Shown: piece by piece, positions 12,113 to 22,442 of the stretch | Numbering within the stretch: position 1 is the stretch's first letter | How the letters are laid out: every line of letters starts with the position of its first letter | Source: Nomia melanderi | Taxonomy: Eukaryota > Arthropoda > Insecta > Hymenoptera > Halictidae | DNA: 64,000 nt | NCBI RefSeq assembly: GCF_051020985.1 | Contig: NC_135006.1 | Span: 17,749,501 to 17,813,500 of the forward strand | Direction of reading: 5' to 3' | Notes under the pieces: model-generated | Told to the model about the DNA's origin: nothing | Database searches by the model: none | Seen by the model: only the letters and a program-made list of their open reading frames with translations | Made by a program: the position numbers and the translations under genes

Positions 12113-15100
12113 ATGTCCGCCGCATTCCGCGCGGTGCTGCTGGCGTCCGCCATGTTGCAGACGGCCGAGTGCGAATTCCGCGAGCCGGAGCGGTCGCGCA
12201 ACTATTCCGTGGCTGTCCCTTTCCTGGAGAAGTGGGTGAACAAAGCGGGAACGGGTCTGCTAACGGTGGTGTTCGACGAGCACGTCGCCGACGACGTTCC
12301 CCGGCAGGTTCTGGCTCGCGTCAGCGTTCCCGCCCGGTTGCTCACCCTGGAACACCTGATGTCCGTCGACCCGACGAACTCGTCGAGCGGAGATCGAACG
12401 ATCGATCCGAGTAGTTGCGTGCTGCTGTTATTCTCGGGCATCGATCAGCTGAGCGACGCCGTGACTTCGAGCCATCTAGCCTCGTTCTGGCAGCCCGAGA
12501 GCTCCTACGTCCTCGAGAATCGCGGAGCGTCGATCCCCCTCGGCGAATTCTGCCGCTGCTCGGAGAGGCTCTGGAATCTCCGCGGCGTCTACAAGCTGGT
12601 CGGCATCACGGGCGACGAGATCGTTCGGTACGATCCGTTCGGCGCTGCTTGCAGAAACGACTCTAAGCTTGCCAACGGTTCCGACGTCTTCGATCTGCTG
12701 GGCGAGAACAGGAGAAGCTTCGGAGAGTATCCTCTGAGGATCTCGATCTTCGAGTCGACCACGATGACCAAGCGAGGGAGCAACTATGGCGGCGTGGATT
12801 ACAGGTATTTGAGAGAGATCACCAGGACGATGAACGTCACGCCTGTCTTGGTGACGGAGAGAGAGCGGTACGGCTGGGAAGAGGACGGAGTCTTCTTCGG
12901 CACGCTCGGACACCTGGTCCGCAAGCAGACCGACGCGTCCTTCAACCAGTTCTTCGTCAAGGATTACCTGACCCAGCGGATTCAGTTCACCGCGGCCGTC
13001 ACCAGCGACAAGCTGTGCGTCCTGGTGCCCAGGGCCTCGCTCGTCCCCGACTATCTGGTGATCGTGAACACGTTCAGCCACGGCGCTTGGCTGCTGATCT
13101 TCGCGGGCCACTTCGTGATCGCCGCCATCTACACGACCCTGAGAAGCAGAGAGAGAGCGCACGATGGCGTCGGGCACGACGGTAGCAGCGGAGCGCGCGT
13201 CGGTGGAAGCTTTCCCAAGGATCAAAGAAAAACTGCGGCCCGTCCGCACCGCGGATATCCTCCGCATGGGTGAGTGCGCGTTGGAACGCGTCGACCGCGC
13301 GTTCGGCAGCCGTTCGATTGATAGCTTTAACGGAAATTGCCGGCTGAGTGGTTCGAAGCTTCCCAGCTCGCGGTCGAAACGCGGAAAACGCGAAGGATCC
13401 GCGGTTTCGAGGACGGCTCCCGGAAGAAGCCTTGACCTCGCCGGAGGCAGGGAAAAAGTTATAAACGGATGAACGCAGAGAACGCTCGATTAAAATCAAT
13501 GGAACGGCAAAAGGTTCTGGCTCGAATTAACGTACATCGACGGTCAAAGGAAAGTTTATGAGACGACCGCGATATTGGGAAATTTATTGGTACAGTCCGC
13601 GGCCGGGACACACGCACTGATAAACCGATCAAAGGTTCGCCGTCAGTATTGAAATTATGGGTATTTGTGTCGCGGTGCGGCGGGAGCGCTAACTGTTTTG
13701 AAATTTCGAGCGTTTCGCCGTTCTTTCTTGCTTTAATAACATCGCTGATACCACTGATATCGAATCTTTCACTAAAATATTCAATATCAGTAGTCTCGGT
13801 GACTTCAGAAGTACGATCTAAATGAAACTTCGCTGAACTTTGATGTCTGCCGTTTACAAAGAAACGAAAATGGCAGACGCATGTTCGTTTCTTCTTGCAT
13901 CTTTCTACGAGGAAAATAAAGAGACCGATATCATCTTCGCGATGTGTTTCGCAAGACAATGCGAATAACGACGAACGAACGTTTAGCGTGTCTCGAATGC
14001 AATAGCCATTAAACTTAATCCGAATTAACAGCGTGCCTCGAACGGAAACAACGCTCGGCGCTGGATCGCGTTTGAAGCGGTTCAAGGGAGCCACGTTCTC
14101 CCGTCTCGCGCCGCTCGTCAAATACTTGACGAAAGTTGTGCTGCAGCCGTCGCAGCCCTTTCAGAACTATGCGGCCCGATTCCCGGAGAGATTATTCGTA
14201 ATGTGCAGCCTGTGGCTCAGTCTTATTCTGAATGGAGTATTCACGTCCCAGCTCGCGGCCAGCTTCAGCAAACGACACTATTACGACGACATCGACACTT
14301 TGGAGCAGCTCGAAAAGAGTGGTAACTACTTGCTTCCGGTCACGGAATTGCTTAAACTTCGGGACGACAATTCTGCGACCGTAAGGCGTGCTCCTCTCCG
14401 TTCGGATCTTCTCTGTTACACTGGTCGCTAATTCTTACCATCGACCATACGCTCTCGGCATTGTTTCCCCGATTCTTCGAGAAAAATGTATTTTTATCCT
14501 TTGATACTTTATCTCGTTGGAAACACGGGACTGCTTGCTCTGGCTTCCATCGTTGCAAGAAAAATCACGATTATTCACTTTCGTTGAACTGGAACGTTCC
14601 ATTTCGCTTTAGAACGATTCTGGTCTAATCTAACTTACCTATCTTTCTAATTTAATTTATCAATTTTTTAAGCTTCATCTTCCAATTGTGTCTATATCCC
14701 AATCGTTCCTATTCAATTTTCCCTTCTCTTAATCTAATTTTCCAACTGAATTTCCCAAGTTTCATCTTCCAATTGTGTCTATATTTCCCAATTATTCCTA
14801 TTCAATCTTTGAATAGATTTGAATACATTAAATTTCTATTCAATTTTTCCTTCTCTTAATTTAATTTTCGAACTTAATTTCCCAACTTTCCCCTAACGTT
14901 CTTTTGTCTTTTTCTCGTTAAAGGTCTAGCGATCCTAACGAACTCGAGGGACATCATCGAGGACGCTCTGACGGACGACACGTCGCCGGTGCTGAAACGT
15001 CTGCACGCGAGGATGATGTACGCGAACGATTCCGAAATCGACAGGAGACTGTTCCGCGCTAAAGACGCCGCGTACCTGCATCGATTGACGACGCTGCCTT

Positions 15101-16732
15101 CCAAGTTCGACAAGTACCACAGGGAGCAGCTGCACGTCGTTAAGGAGTGCCCCAAGAACTACATCTTGGCTTACGTTCTAACCAAAGGTCAGCGCTCTGT
15201 CTCCCGTGCAACTTCGCTCATTAGTCTAACTATAGTTTTCGAGAACAACGCGCAACATCGAAGGGGAATTTTAATTTTAGAAGACTGAATTTTCCGCTCG
15301 GTACGCGTCTTTTGAAATCTGATCTGTTTTGCTCGCTATATATAGCAAGAACCTGTCTAGAACGGATTAACGCGCAGAACAATACGAAAGAATGATTTCA
15401 CATTAGAATCTACAATTTCCCAACGTCGAGTGTTACCCTTTGCACTTAAGCTTTACATAATACGAAGTGTTGAAATGAAACAGCTTCGTTTCTTAGTTTA
15501 TCTAACTCTTCTAATAAGTTACTTTTCAATCAATTCATTTCTCTTTAGCTTCCTTATTAGTTGATCACAAGGAATATCAAACATATCTACTGAAAACCTT
15601 TCGAGTGCAGAGAATCAAAGAACAATAGCACTCTCAATGTATTTCTAATCAAATCTTAGTTTACCTAACTTCTCCCACAAGTTACTTTCTAATCACTTAA
15701 TTTCACATTAGCTCCAAAGAATATCAAACATACCTTCTGAAAACCTTTCGAGTGCAAAGAATCAAAGAACAACCGCACTTTCAATCTATATCTAATCAAA
15801 TAAAGTCGCTAATTAAAATGTACTCACGCGGCTACGCTCGTCCCACGACAAGGCACTTAAACGTTGTTCAAACAATCGACTCGAGAGTACAAGAAGTATG
15901 TAAGTACCCATGTACGTAGTCGAGTAGCTCGGTATCGGTCCGCCAGTGGTTTACCGACGGTGTCAGTCGGCCGACTGCTGGCGAACGCAAACAAACTCTG
16001 TTTCAGGTTCGCCGTTCCGCGGCCGGGTAAACAGCATCCTGGCTAGGCTAAACAACGCCGGTTTCTATGGGAAATGGTACCGAGGCACGCCCGAATGGAA
16101 CAGGCAGCTGACAACTAATGGCGTCCCACCTGCAGGTACCGCATAAGTATTCGATTCGACGGCTAGCCCTAGGAACGAGCATTTCATTGCTCATTTCTCG
16201 TCTGTTTCCGTCTTGTTTGCGATCCGTTAGCTTGTACATGGGAAACGACCGATTTTGGTTGACCTTTGACACGTTCTGTGCCGCGTGTGCCATATTTGGT
16301 ACGCGAATTTCTGGAAGAAATTTTTAGGGAACGTAAAGGATATGGGAATATATAGAAATTACCGAAAAGAAGTTTCAGTGGCATGGAACGTGTTAAGTGC
16401 TGTAACACATCGAGTGACTCCAATCAAATCGAATTAGTGTAGTTGAAATTAAATGAAACGATTGTTTGAAAACATTTCTATATTCTAAATAATGTTACCT
16501 AATACGGCTTCAATTTTTGGGCGTATTTTGTATGTGACTTATTAAAATGACTTGCTCTAAGAGGGAATCACTGCCGACAGGGGAGGAATCGATCGACCAC
16601 AAGAAAATCACGATCAAGCATTTGTTCATCCCGTTCGCGATTTTCCATGTCGGCCTGGCCACCGCCACGGTCGTGTTTATCTGCGAGCGCAGACGGGCCA
16701 GCAGTGACCCTAGAGATCGTAGAAGTGGATGA
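12113..16732 (+). CDS. Divergent ionotropic receptor (IR), five exons
   Basis: Exons 12113-13269, 14032-14321, 14924-15187, 16007-16135, 16581-16732; phases 2,1,1,1 close to a 663-residue protein. IRs are variant ionotropic glutamate receptors of chemosensory neurons that form ligand-gated cation channels in the dendritic membrane. Visible parts: a hydrophobic signal peptide at residues 1-20, a long extracellular N-terminal and ligand-binding region, first membrane segment near 321-343, pore and second membrane segment near 440-464 (core LWLSLILNGVFTSQLAASF, like the SYTANLAAF region of glutamate receptors), the second ligand-binding lobe in exons 3-4 and a last membrane segment near 625-645. 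A stronger-looking donor at 14381 was not used: the GTAACT donor at 14322 keeps frame and aligns exactly with the paralogue at 22443-24611. It belongs to the divergent class; I cannot name a subfamily. The ATG is chosen for the signal peptide. Confidence in family is high, in exact ends moderate. Confidence 0.88.
14650..14890 (+). repeat. Tandem repeat in receptor intron 2
   Basis: Two longer copies of CATCTTCCAATTGTGTCTAT followed by TTCCTATTCAATTTTCCCTT, period about 75-80 bases, just before the acceptor of exon 3 and forming part of its pyrimidine-rich tract. Confidence 0.45.
15431..15800 (+). repeat. Intronic repeat with internal tandem duplication
   Basis: Inside intron 3 of the ionotropic receptor. 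Starts with a TTACCCTTTGCACTTAAG end of the same family as 5470 and 20424. Two copies of a roughly 160-base unit follow (about 15490-15650 and 15655-15800), each ending CCTTTCGAGTGCA(A/G)AGAATCAAAGAACAA. Confidence 0.5.
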
Positions 16733-16859
16733 GGCTGCTGGTACGACAACAAATCGAGGAGGGGAATGTGGATCGTACATGGGAGACGACGTGGAAATTA
16801 CTGTTACTCTTTTGTTGCCAGTGGTTCCTCGGACTCAGACTGAGATGCAGTTGGGAACG

Positions 16860-17105
16860 GCAATTTTCGAATGGCAGTTTGTAGTGAAATGAATAGTGGT
16901 TGTCGAACAGCAATTTGAAATGGCAAAATACCATTTGTAAAATAGCAATTTGAAATGCCAGAATTTCTAAATGGCAATTTGAAATGGCAAAATGCCAATT
17001 GTAAAATAGCAATTTAAAATTCGAGAGTTTCTAAATGGCAATTTGAAATGGGAATGTCTAGATAGCAATTTGAAATGGCAAAATCTGTTTTCAATTTCCA
17101 TTTGT
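16860..17105 (+). repeat. Tandem repeat of AATTTGAAATGGCAAAAT units
   Basis: Begins 128 bases after the stop of the five-exon receptor. Units combine TGGCAATTTGAAATGGCAAA and TGTAAAATAGCAATTTGAAA in imperfect copies of about 20-45 bases. Probably in or just after the receptor 3' untranslated region. Confidence 0.5.
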
Positions 17106-19352
17106 AAAACTCGATACGATTAACAATAGCTCGACAAACAAAATCATCGATGAGCAGCAGGTACGTAAACTCTTCCGAAATATCTCGCGAGCTACGGTTT
17201 GAGAACCTCTGGCCCGAACCACTGTCTGGATCAATGGAGAATTAAATGGAGCGAAACAGCCGTAGATAGAAAAAAGCGATACACCGTCTTTTATCCTTTT
17301 ATCTCCAGCGCGATGGAAAAATACTCGTAAGTCTCGAATTAGCGACACTTCCAGTGGCTCTATCCTTCTCCTCGTTGTTTCCCGTGGATTGACTCTTCAC
17401 GGTTGCGATAATAAAGACATCGCAATTCCAAGGTATCAGAGATCCAGTGGTACGCGTAATCATGAACTTGACATCTAATTTTATTGCACATGCCACCATA
17501 GTGTACAGTACATTACGTTAATCCCTTACCCTACAGTATCGTACGAGACACGCGACAAACATATTAAACAGATTATAACGCCGTTCGATCCTTCTACACC
17601 AATATTAAACCTTTTTCTATCATCAATTGTAGTGCATCAGATATAAAACAAGTTCGAAAAGCTTTTCTTCTCCTACCGAATCGTAGACAATACTTCCATC
17701 CAGCACAATTACGAAACAGATCAAAACATTCGTAAATCCATCAGCCGAAATCGGTACGCAACATCAAATCGACCTACAGCTCTCAAAAAACGTCCAAGCT
17801 GACATTTGATTCGTACACATGATTTAAATCTAGCGGAATATTTGCATGAAAATAGGGGTGAAAGGTAACGATCGTGTCACCGAATGAAACTTGTTTTCAA
17901 TGAAAACAGCGCGGTCCGTGGCCACGCAAAAATCCGCGCGACGCCATAGGTCAGCCCAACAGAGTCCACAAATATTTGAATAAACTATCGCATTTCCCAA
18001 TCCCCGTGCGGATAAACGAATTTCGCAATTCTATTAAAGGGCACGTGGGAAGATCCGCCCCGCGATATTGCAGTTTACATCACGAGCATCGCGCGACGTC
18101 ACATTTTCGGCTCGCACGCGATTCCCGGCAAAAAGACAGAGGAAACGTTTAGGATGCGATTCGAGCGTCGAAGCTGACCGAATTCCGCGGCGAGCGGGAT
18201 ATTTCGGCGACTCGGATATCCATCGGATGTCAGACCCGCCTTTTATACGTTCGCGAACTCCCGTTCCGCGCCATTTGATCCCATTTCGCACCCGGTCGGA
18301 CGCGGACGGAAAAAAGATCGGGGAACCTCGTTTCGTGGCCGACTTCGCTGAATCTGATTAATACGGACTAATTAACTCTTTGTCTTCTAGCATCCCGTGG
18401 CATTCGTAGCGGAGAATTCGAACGGATTTAAAAACGCGAATGCCGTTCGGTTCTTTCGAATGAAATGTTCATCTGGCGGCCATTGTTACGCTTGTTACGC
18501 TTGTCACGCTTCCTTTGCTTTCCTAAGATATTGTCAATTATGAAGTCTGTGTCAATTAGGCTTACTGTGGAGGAATTCAACGAAGGTTCACTAGGAACAT
18601 TGAAATTTTAAATATTTATTTACATTACTAATGGTAATGAATTTTAGACTCGAAGCATTTTCCCGCCATTTTGCGTCACAATGGCGACCCACGTTCAGAG
18701 ATGAAAAAGATCGTTTCGATAATACAAACGCGAAACTGATTGAACACGTATGTTTACGGTGAATACCGTATTGTTCACTAGTGTGTGTAACATTAATAGC
18801 ATCATTAACTGCACAATGAGCGTCAGATCGAAACGAAAATGAATTAAAATCCCGATGTGATTTTCCGCTGCGGGGACCGCGGAAGACGCGAACAGGAAGC
18901 AGACGAATTCAGGGAAATTACGTTCCGTGGCCACAAAGCGGTTGATTTTCAGCTAATTACCGAAGCCTCCTGGACAAAGCGATTCAGAGCTGCGCGAAAT
19001 ACGGTAGCTTTCGAAAGCTAATTGCAAAAATCCGCGACCTTATCGCGGCCGCGCCATTTCACGGGGATGAGCAACCTTTCATAAATGCCCTTCATTATTC
19101 ACTGCGTGACGCATTTTAAACTAGTTTTCCATCCACCCCTTCCCGTCAGTAACGCGCTGACTCACGAGCTTTTTGAAAAACAAACGCGGCCGCTGAAAAA
19201 TTCGGATCCATTCATAATTCACGAGGATTACCAGTCGGAAGTTGAATATGTAACAGAAAAAACATCCAGTGAATCATCGACGAATAATAAGTGAGAACCA
19301 ACAACTTGTGCAATCAGTATTGCGGAGAAGTTTCATTATACTCGACTGAAAA

Positions 19353-19553
19353 TTAACCCCTTGCTGTATTATTTACTTTTGCTACTAAGCTCGTGCAAAA
19401 TGTTTCTATCAGCAGTTTAGAAAAAACGCAAAGAAATCGTCCACTGCACTTCACGTAGAAATTTTCTTTCAAGATAATATATCGATAATAACAAAATAGC
19501 TTTTTGCTTCGATCCATGCGCGTCTCACTCGTCATTGTACGGCAAGGGGTTAA
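19353..19553. mobile_element. Short inverted-repeat element with TTAA ends (piggyBac-like MITE)
   Basis: The left end TTAACCCCTTGCTGTA and the reverse complement of the right end TTAACCCCTTGCCGTA match at 15 of 16 positions, and TTAA stands at both edges. TTAA target duplication is the hallmark of the piggyBac superfamily, whose ends often begin CCC or CCY. About 200 bases long, AT-rich inside, no coding capacity, so a non-autonomous MITE. A decayed relative lies at 63343-63553. Confidence 0.65.
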
Positions 19554-20239
19554 CCGGAACGCAACCCTCTCTTCGATGACTATGTTTTTCGTCCAGAGTA
19601 CTCCCGGATTTTTCGCGAATCTACGAAAATCTCGGCAATCAAAGGGCTCGTGAATTCCAGAGTGCAGTGTAGGGTACTCGGTAGTGCCAGATACAATGGA
19701 ACAACTATCTTGGAACGCGGCGTTCCGGCGCAGCGCGCATTCCAAGCGCGAAAGGCTGAAATGTTTTCGAGGAAAACGTTGGAAATGAGAGACGAGCGCC
19801 GCAGTGATTCACGGCGAGGACGATTGAAGAGCTCCCGGGAGCCGAGTTCCCGTTTCGGCGGGGGTGATTTGGTTACTTAGAGGGGAACGATTTGTTCAAA
19901 CGGATTCCGGCCGGCGTTTCGCGGAACAATGGAGGTGAATGATAGAGGAGCACTTCCGCAACATCGGCGTAGCTACAACTTAATTGTACTCACGAGGAGC
20001 GCCGGGCGCGGGAGGGACGAAGCACGTGTCTCGAATTTTCGATCGCCCGGGGCGAGATTACCTCCGGGCACGAGGCGATCCCCCGCGTTTCTTAATTAAA
20101 TAGTTTAACATCGCGCTGTAATCGCGGATCCGGTTCCCCATCGTTATTAGCCACTTGATGCGCGGTTCCGCGACACGCGCGGGCACGAACGATTTACGAC
20201 GGAATACTTTTCTCGGGAAATATTCATTATTTTCTGGTG

Positions 20240-20424
20240 AAACATCGATGGTATTTTTTACTAACGTAAAGAAATACCTTGCATAAACTCAGTGACAGAG
20301 CTATTTCATTTCGATGTTCCATGCGTTGATATATTGTAGACAGTTTAATATTGAATTTCAGATTTTATCATCTTCTTGGGTCAAATCAAATCGACTGAAA
20401 GGCCTCTCGAGTGCAAAGGGTTAA
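20240..20424 (-). repeat. Dispersed repeat, TTAACCCTTTGCACTCGA family
   Basis: Read on the minus strand it starts TTAACCCTTTGCACTCGAG and continues with GATTTGATTT, AATATTAAAC and GGAACATCGAAATGAAAT, the same order as the copy at 5470. TTAA edge suggests a piggyBac-like origin. Far end approximate. Confidence 0.45.
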
Positions 20425-22173
20425 ACTATGCTGATTCATTTACATTCAAGTTTATTCTTTCTGTGCAAACGAGATTTCGTTGGGAGAAATTGAGTAATTT
20501 TCTATTGAAAATGAATAATGGTTGACAAAGTTGAACTAGAAAATTTGCATCGAGCAATGGTTTTTCAATGGTTCCAATGATGTTCTCAGAAGCTGGAATT
20601 CGCATAAAAATCTGCGATCTACTATGTGATCGATACTAGTTTCAGTGTTTCTAGCGTTCAAGAGTGTGTCTTGGGAACCCTCGCTCTGCGTGATAACAGA
20701 CGCGTCACAAACAGGTTCCCCCTTATCCGGGAACACGGTTGACGTACCATTAATTACCAGTTTCATTATGTGGAACGCTTGTAACTTATTGCGGGCATTA
20801 TGCAAACCCGGCTATACGGGATCATGAATTTCACACGTCGTCAGCCGTCAGCATCGGCGCATAAATTATCAGCGCCGGTTTATCGTCGGCCATCGTGAGC
20901 CGACGGGACAGGTCGGAAGGTCGAACAATGATGAATTATTCGAGGCGACAGGCGAAACGATGCTTAACACCGAACCGCGACGCGACGGAGTGAACAATTC
21001 GCGTTCGAATGAAACAATTCGCATCGGAACTTAACGCGATCGCGACTAACGTTCGTTTCAGTAGAGATCCTCGTGAGCGTATTTCATCGATCGCAACCGA
21101 TTTCTTAAAGTGGCATTACACTCTTCCGAGTACTTACTTCTTCGACATTCCAACGAAATTCACGTTCGGCGCGTCAACGCGAGAATTAATGTTCGAGCCT
21201 GTACAAAAACTCGCTTGAATTCCGATGACACGGCAGTCGCTGTTAACGATAAACATAAAAAAAGCGGACAGGAGCGTGTTCCAACGAGTCACAGTTGCGC
21301 TGCGAAGATAAAACGGAGGGTGGGCGTCGCGTCGATAGGAACGATAAACAGCTGTTCCGTTCTCAAAGCGAGGAACGAACGTTGTCCGCTCGGTTGAGGT
21401 GGAAGAGACGAGAGAAACGGATAAAGGAATATTAATTGTATTTCGTATAAATCGGAAACATCGAAGTGAGCCAAATACGCGTAGAAATGAAGCGCTCGTT
21501 CCCAACGAGGAACAGTCGAAGTTTGAGGGAACTTCCCGGACCCGAAACGTAATTACTGTTTCGCCGGATAATTATCGGGAAGTTTCGCACTCGCGGAATA
21601 AAGTGGCCGAGCGACTGCCCGGCAGATCGATTCGCCTACCCAAGAAATCTACGCATAGTTTGTGCGATGAGAAACACGTTCCACGTAATTTACGTTAACA
21701 TACAATGCGTTTGTATTCGTTTCACTTTCATAAACGGAAGGTTAAATGGAAGTTCAAGAAGAATCGTTCTGTAAGTTCAATCGGGGTTCAAACGGAAACA
21801 TTCGAGCGACATTAAAGAAACTTCTATCGATTCTGTGGCCGACGACGCTAAATCCGCAGGTAAAATTCAAAACCAGCTATCGCGAACCCGAGAACGAGGA
21901 AATAACCATCGAATAATGCGCAACGTTTGACGGACCGTAAAAAGATTTTATTTCGCGGCGGAGAGTGCCGCGACGCCACGTGCTCGGCCACCATTTTGAA
22001 TGTCGACCGTAACTGCGAAATCGGCGGCTCTCGGCGCTACTGTAACGGAATCCTCGATCTTTTACGGCAACAGTAAAATATTTCACTTTATAGCGAAGGG
22101 AATATCCCCCGTTATCCTCCGGCGGCGATTCCTCGGCCGAAAACACGCTTCGCGAAGCACGGGATCGGGTTCT

Positions 22174-22295
22174 TTATCCAGCCGAGTACGCTTTACGGAC
22201 GAATATGAACGCGGAAACTGTCGAACCGGCGAGTAACAGCGATAATGTCAGCAAATAATCGTGGAGAATCAAAGTGAGTTCTTTTCTTGAGAAAC
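22174..22295 (-). pseudogene. Orphan terminal exon of a third ionotropic receptor
   Basis: On the minus strand a good acceptor (CTTCTCAAAGCAG, ending at 22296) is followed by a phase-1 exon of 39 full codons and a TAA stop at 22174-22176. The peptide (LTLILHDYLLTLSLLLAGS, then TVSAFIFVRKAYSAG) matches the last membrane segment of the intronless receptor 150 bases upstream (ITLTMDHYTLTFALLLVG). The phase-1 entry and size also match the last exon of the receptor at 12113-16732. No donor in the right phase was found near the end of the neighbouring receptor and no other receptor exons were seen upstream on this strand, so it is most likely a relic of a lost intron-bearing paralogue. An alternative is a last exon whose other exons lie far upstream, with the intronless gene nested in an intron. 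Confidence 0.68.
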
Positions 22296-22442
22296 CTGCT
22301 TTGAGAAGCGGAAGATTATTCGGCTTATTCGGCTGAAGTACCTAGATTTCCAAGCATTGAAATATGAACTCGGAAGCCTTCGAATTAGCAATTAGAAGTC
22401 ACCAATCAGCAAACAGCAATCAGGCCCAATCTCCGGTCCATC

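Larger units (their letters stand above)
16733..22173. other. Spacer between the two receptor genes
   Basis: No gene seen apart from the MITE at 19353-19553 and repeats at 16860 and 20240. Open frames here are shadows of GC-rich sequence. A possible minus-strand AATAAA (TTTATT at about 21947) could end a transcript covering the intronless receptor and the orphan exon. Confidence 0.45.

Noticed and set aside
12476..13267. 263-codon minus-strand open frame opposite the receptor
   Set aside because: Shadow of the receptor exon; the plus strand carries the signal peptide, membrane segment and phased splice sites.
13459..14121. 220-codon minus-strand open frame across receptor intron 1
   Set aside because: No homology; overlaps the supported acceptor and exon 2 of the receptor.
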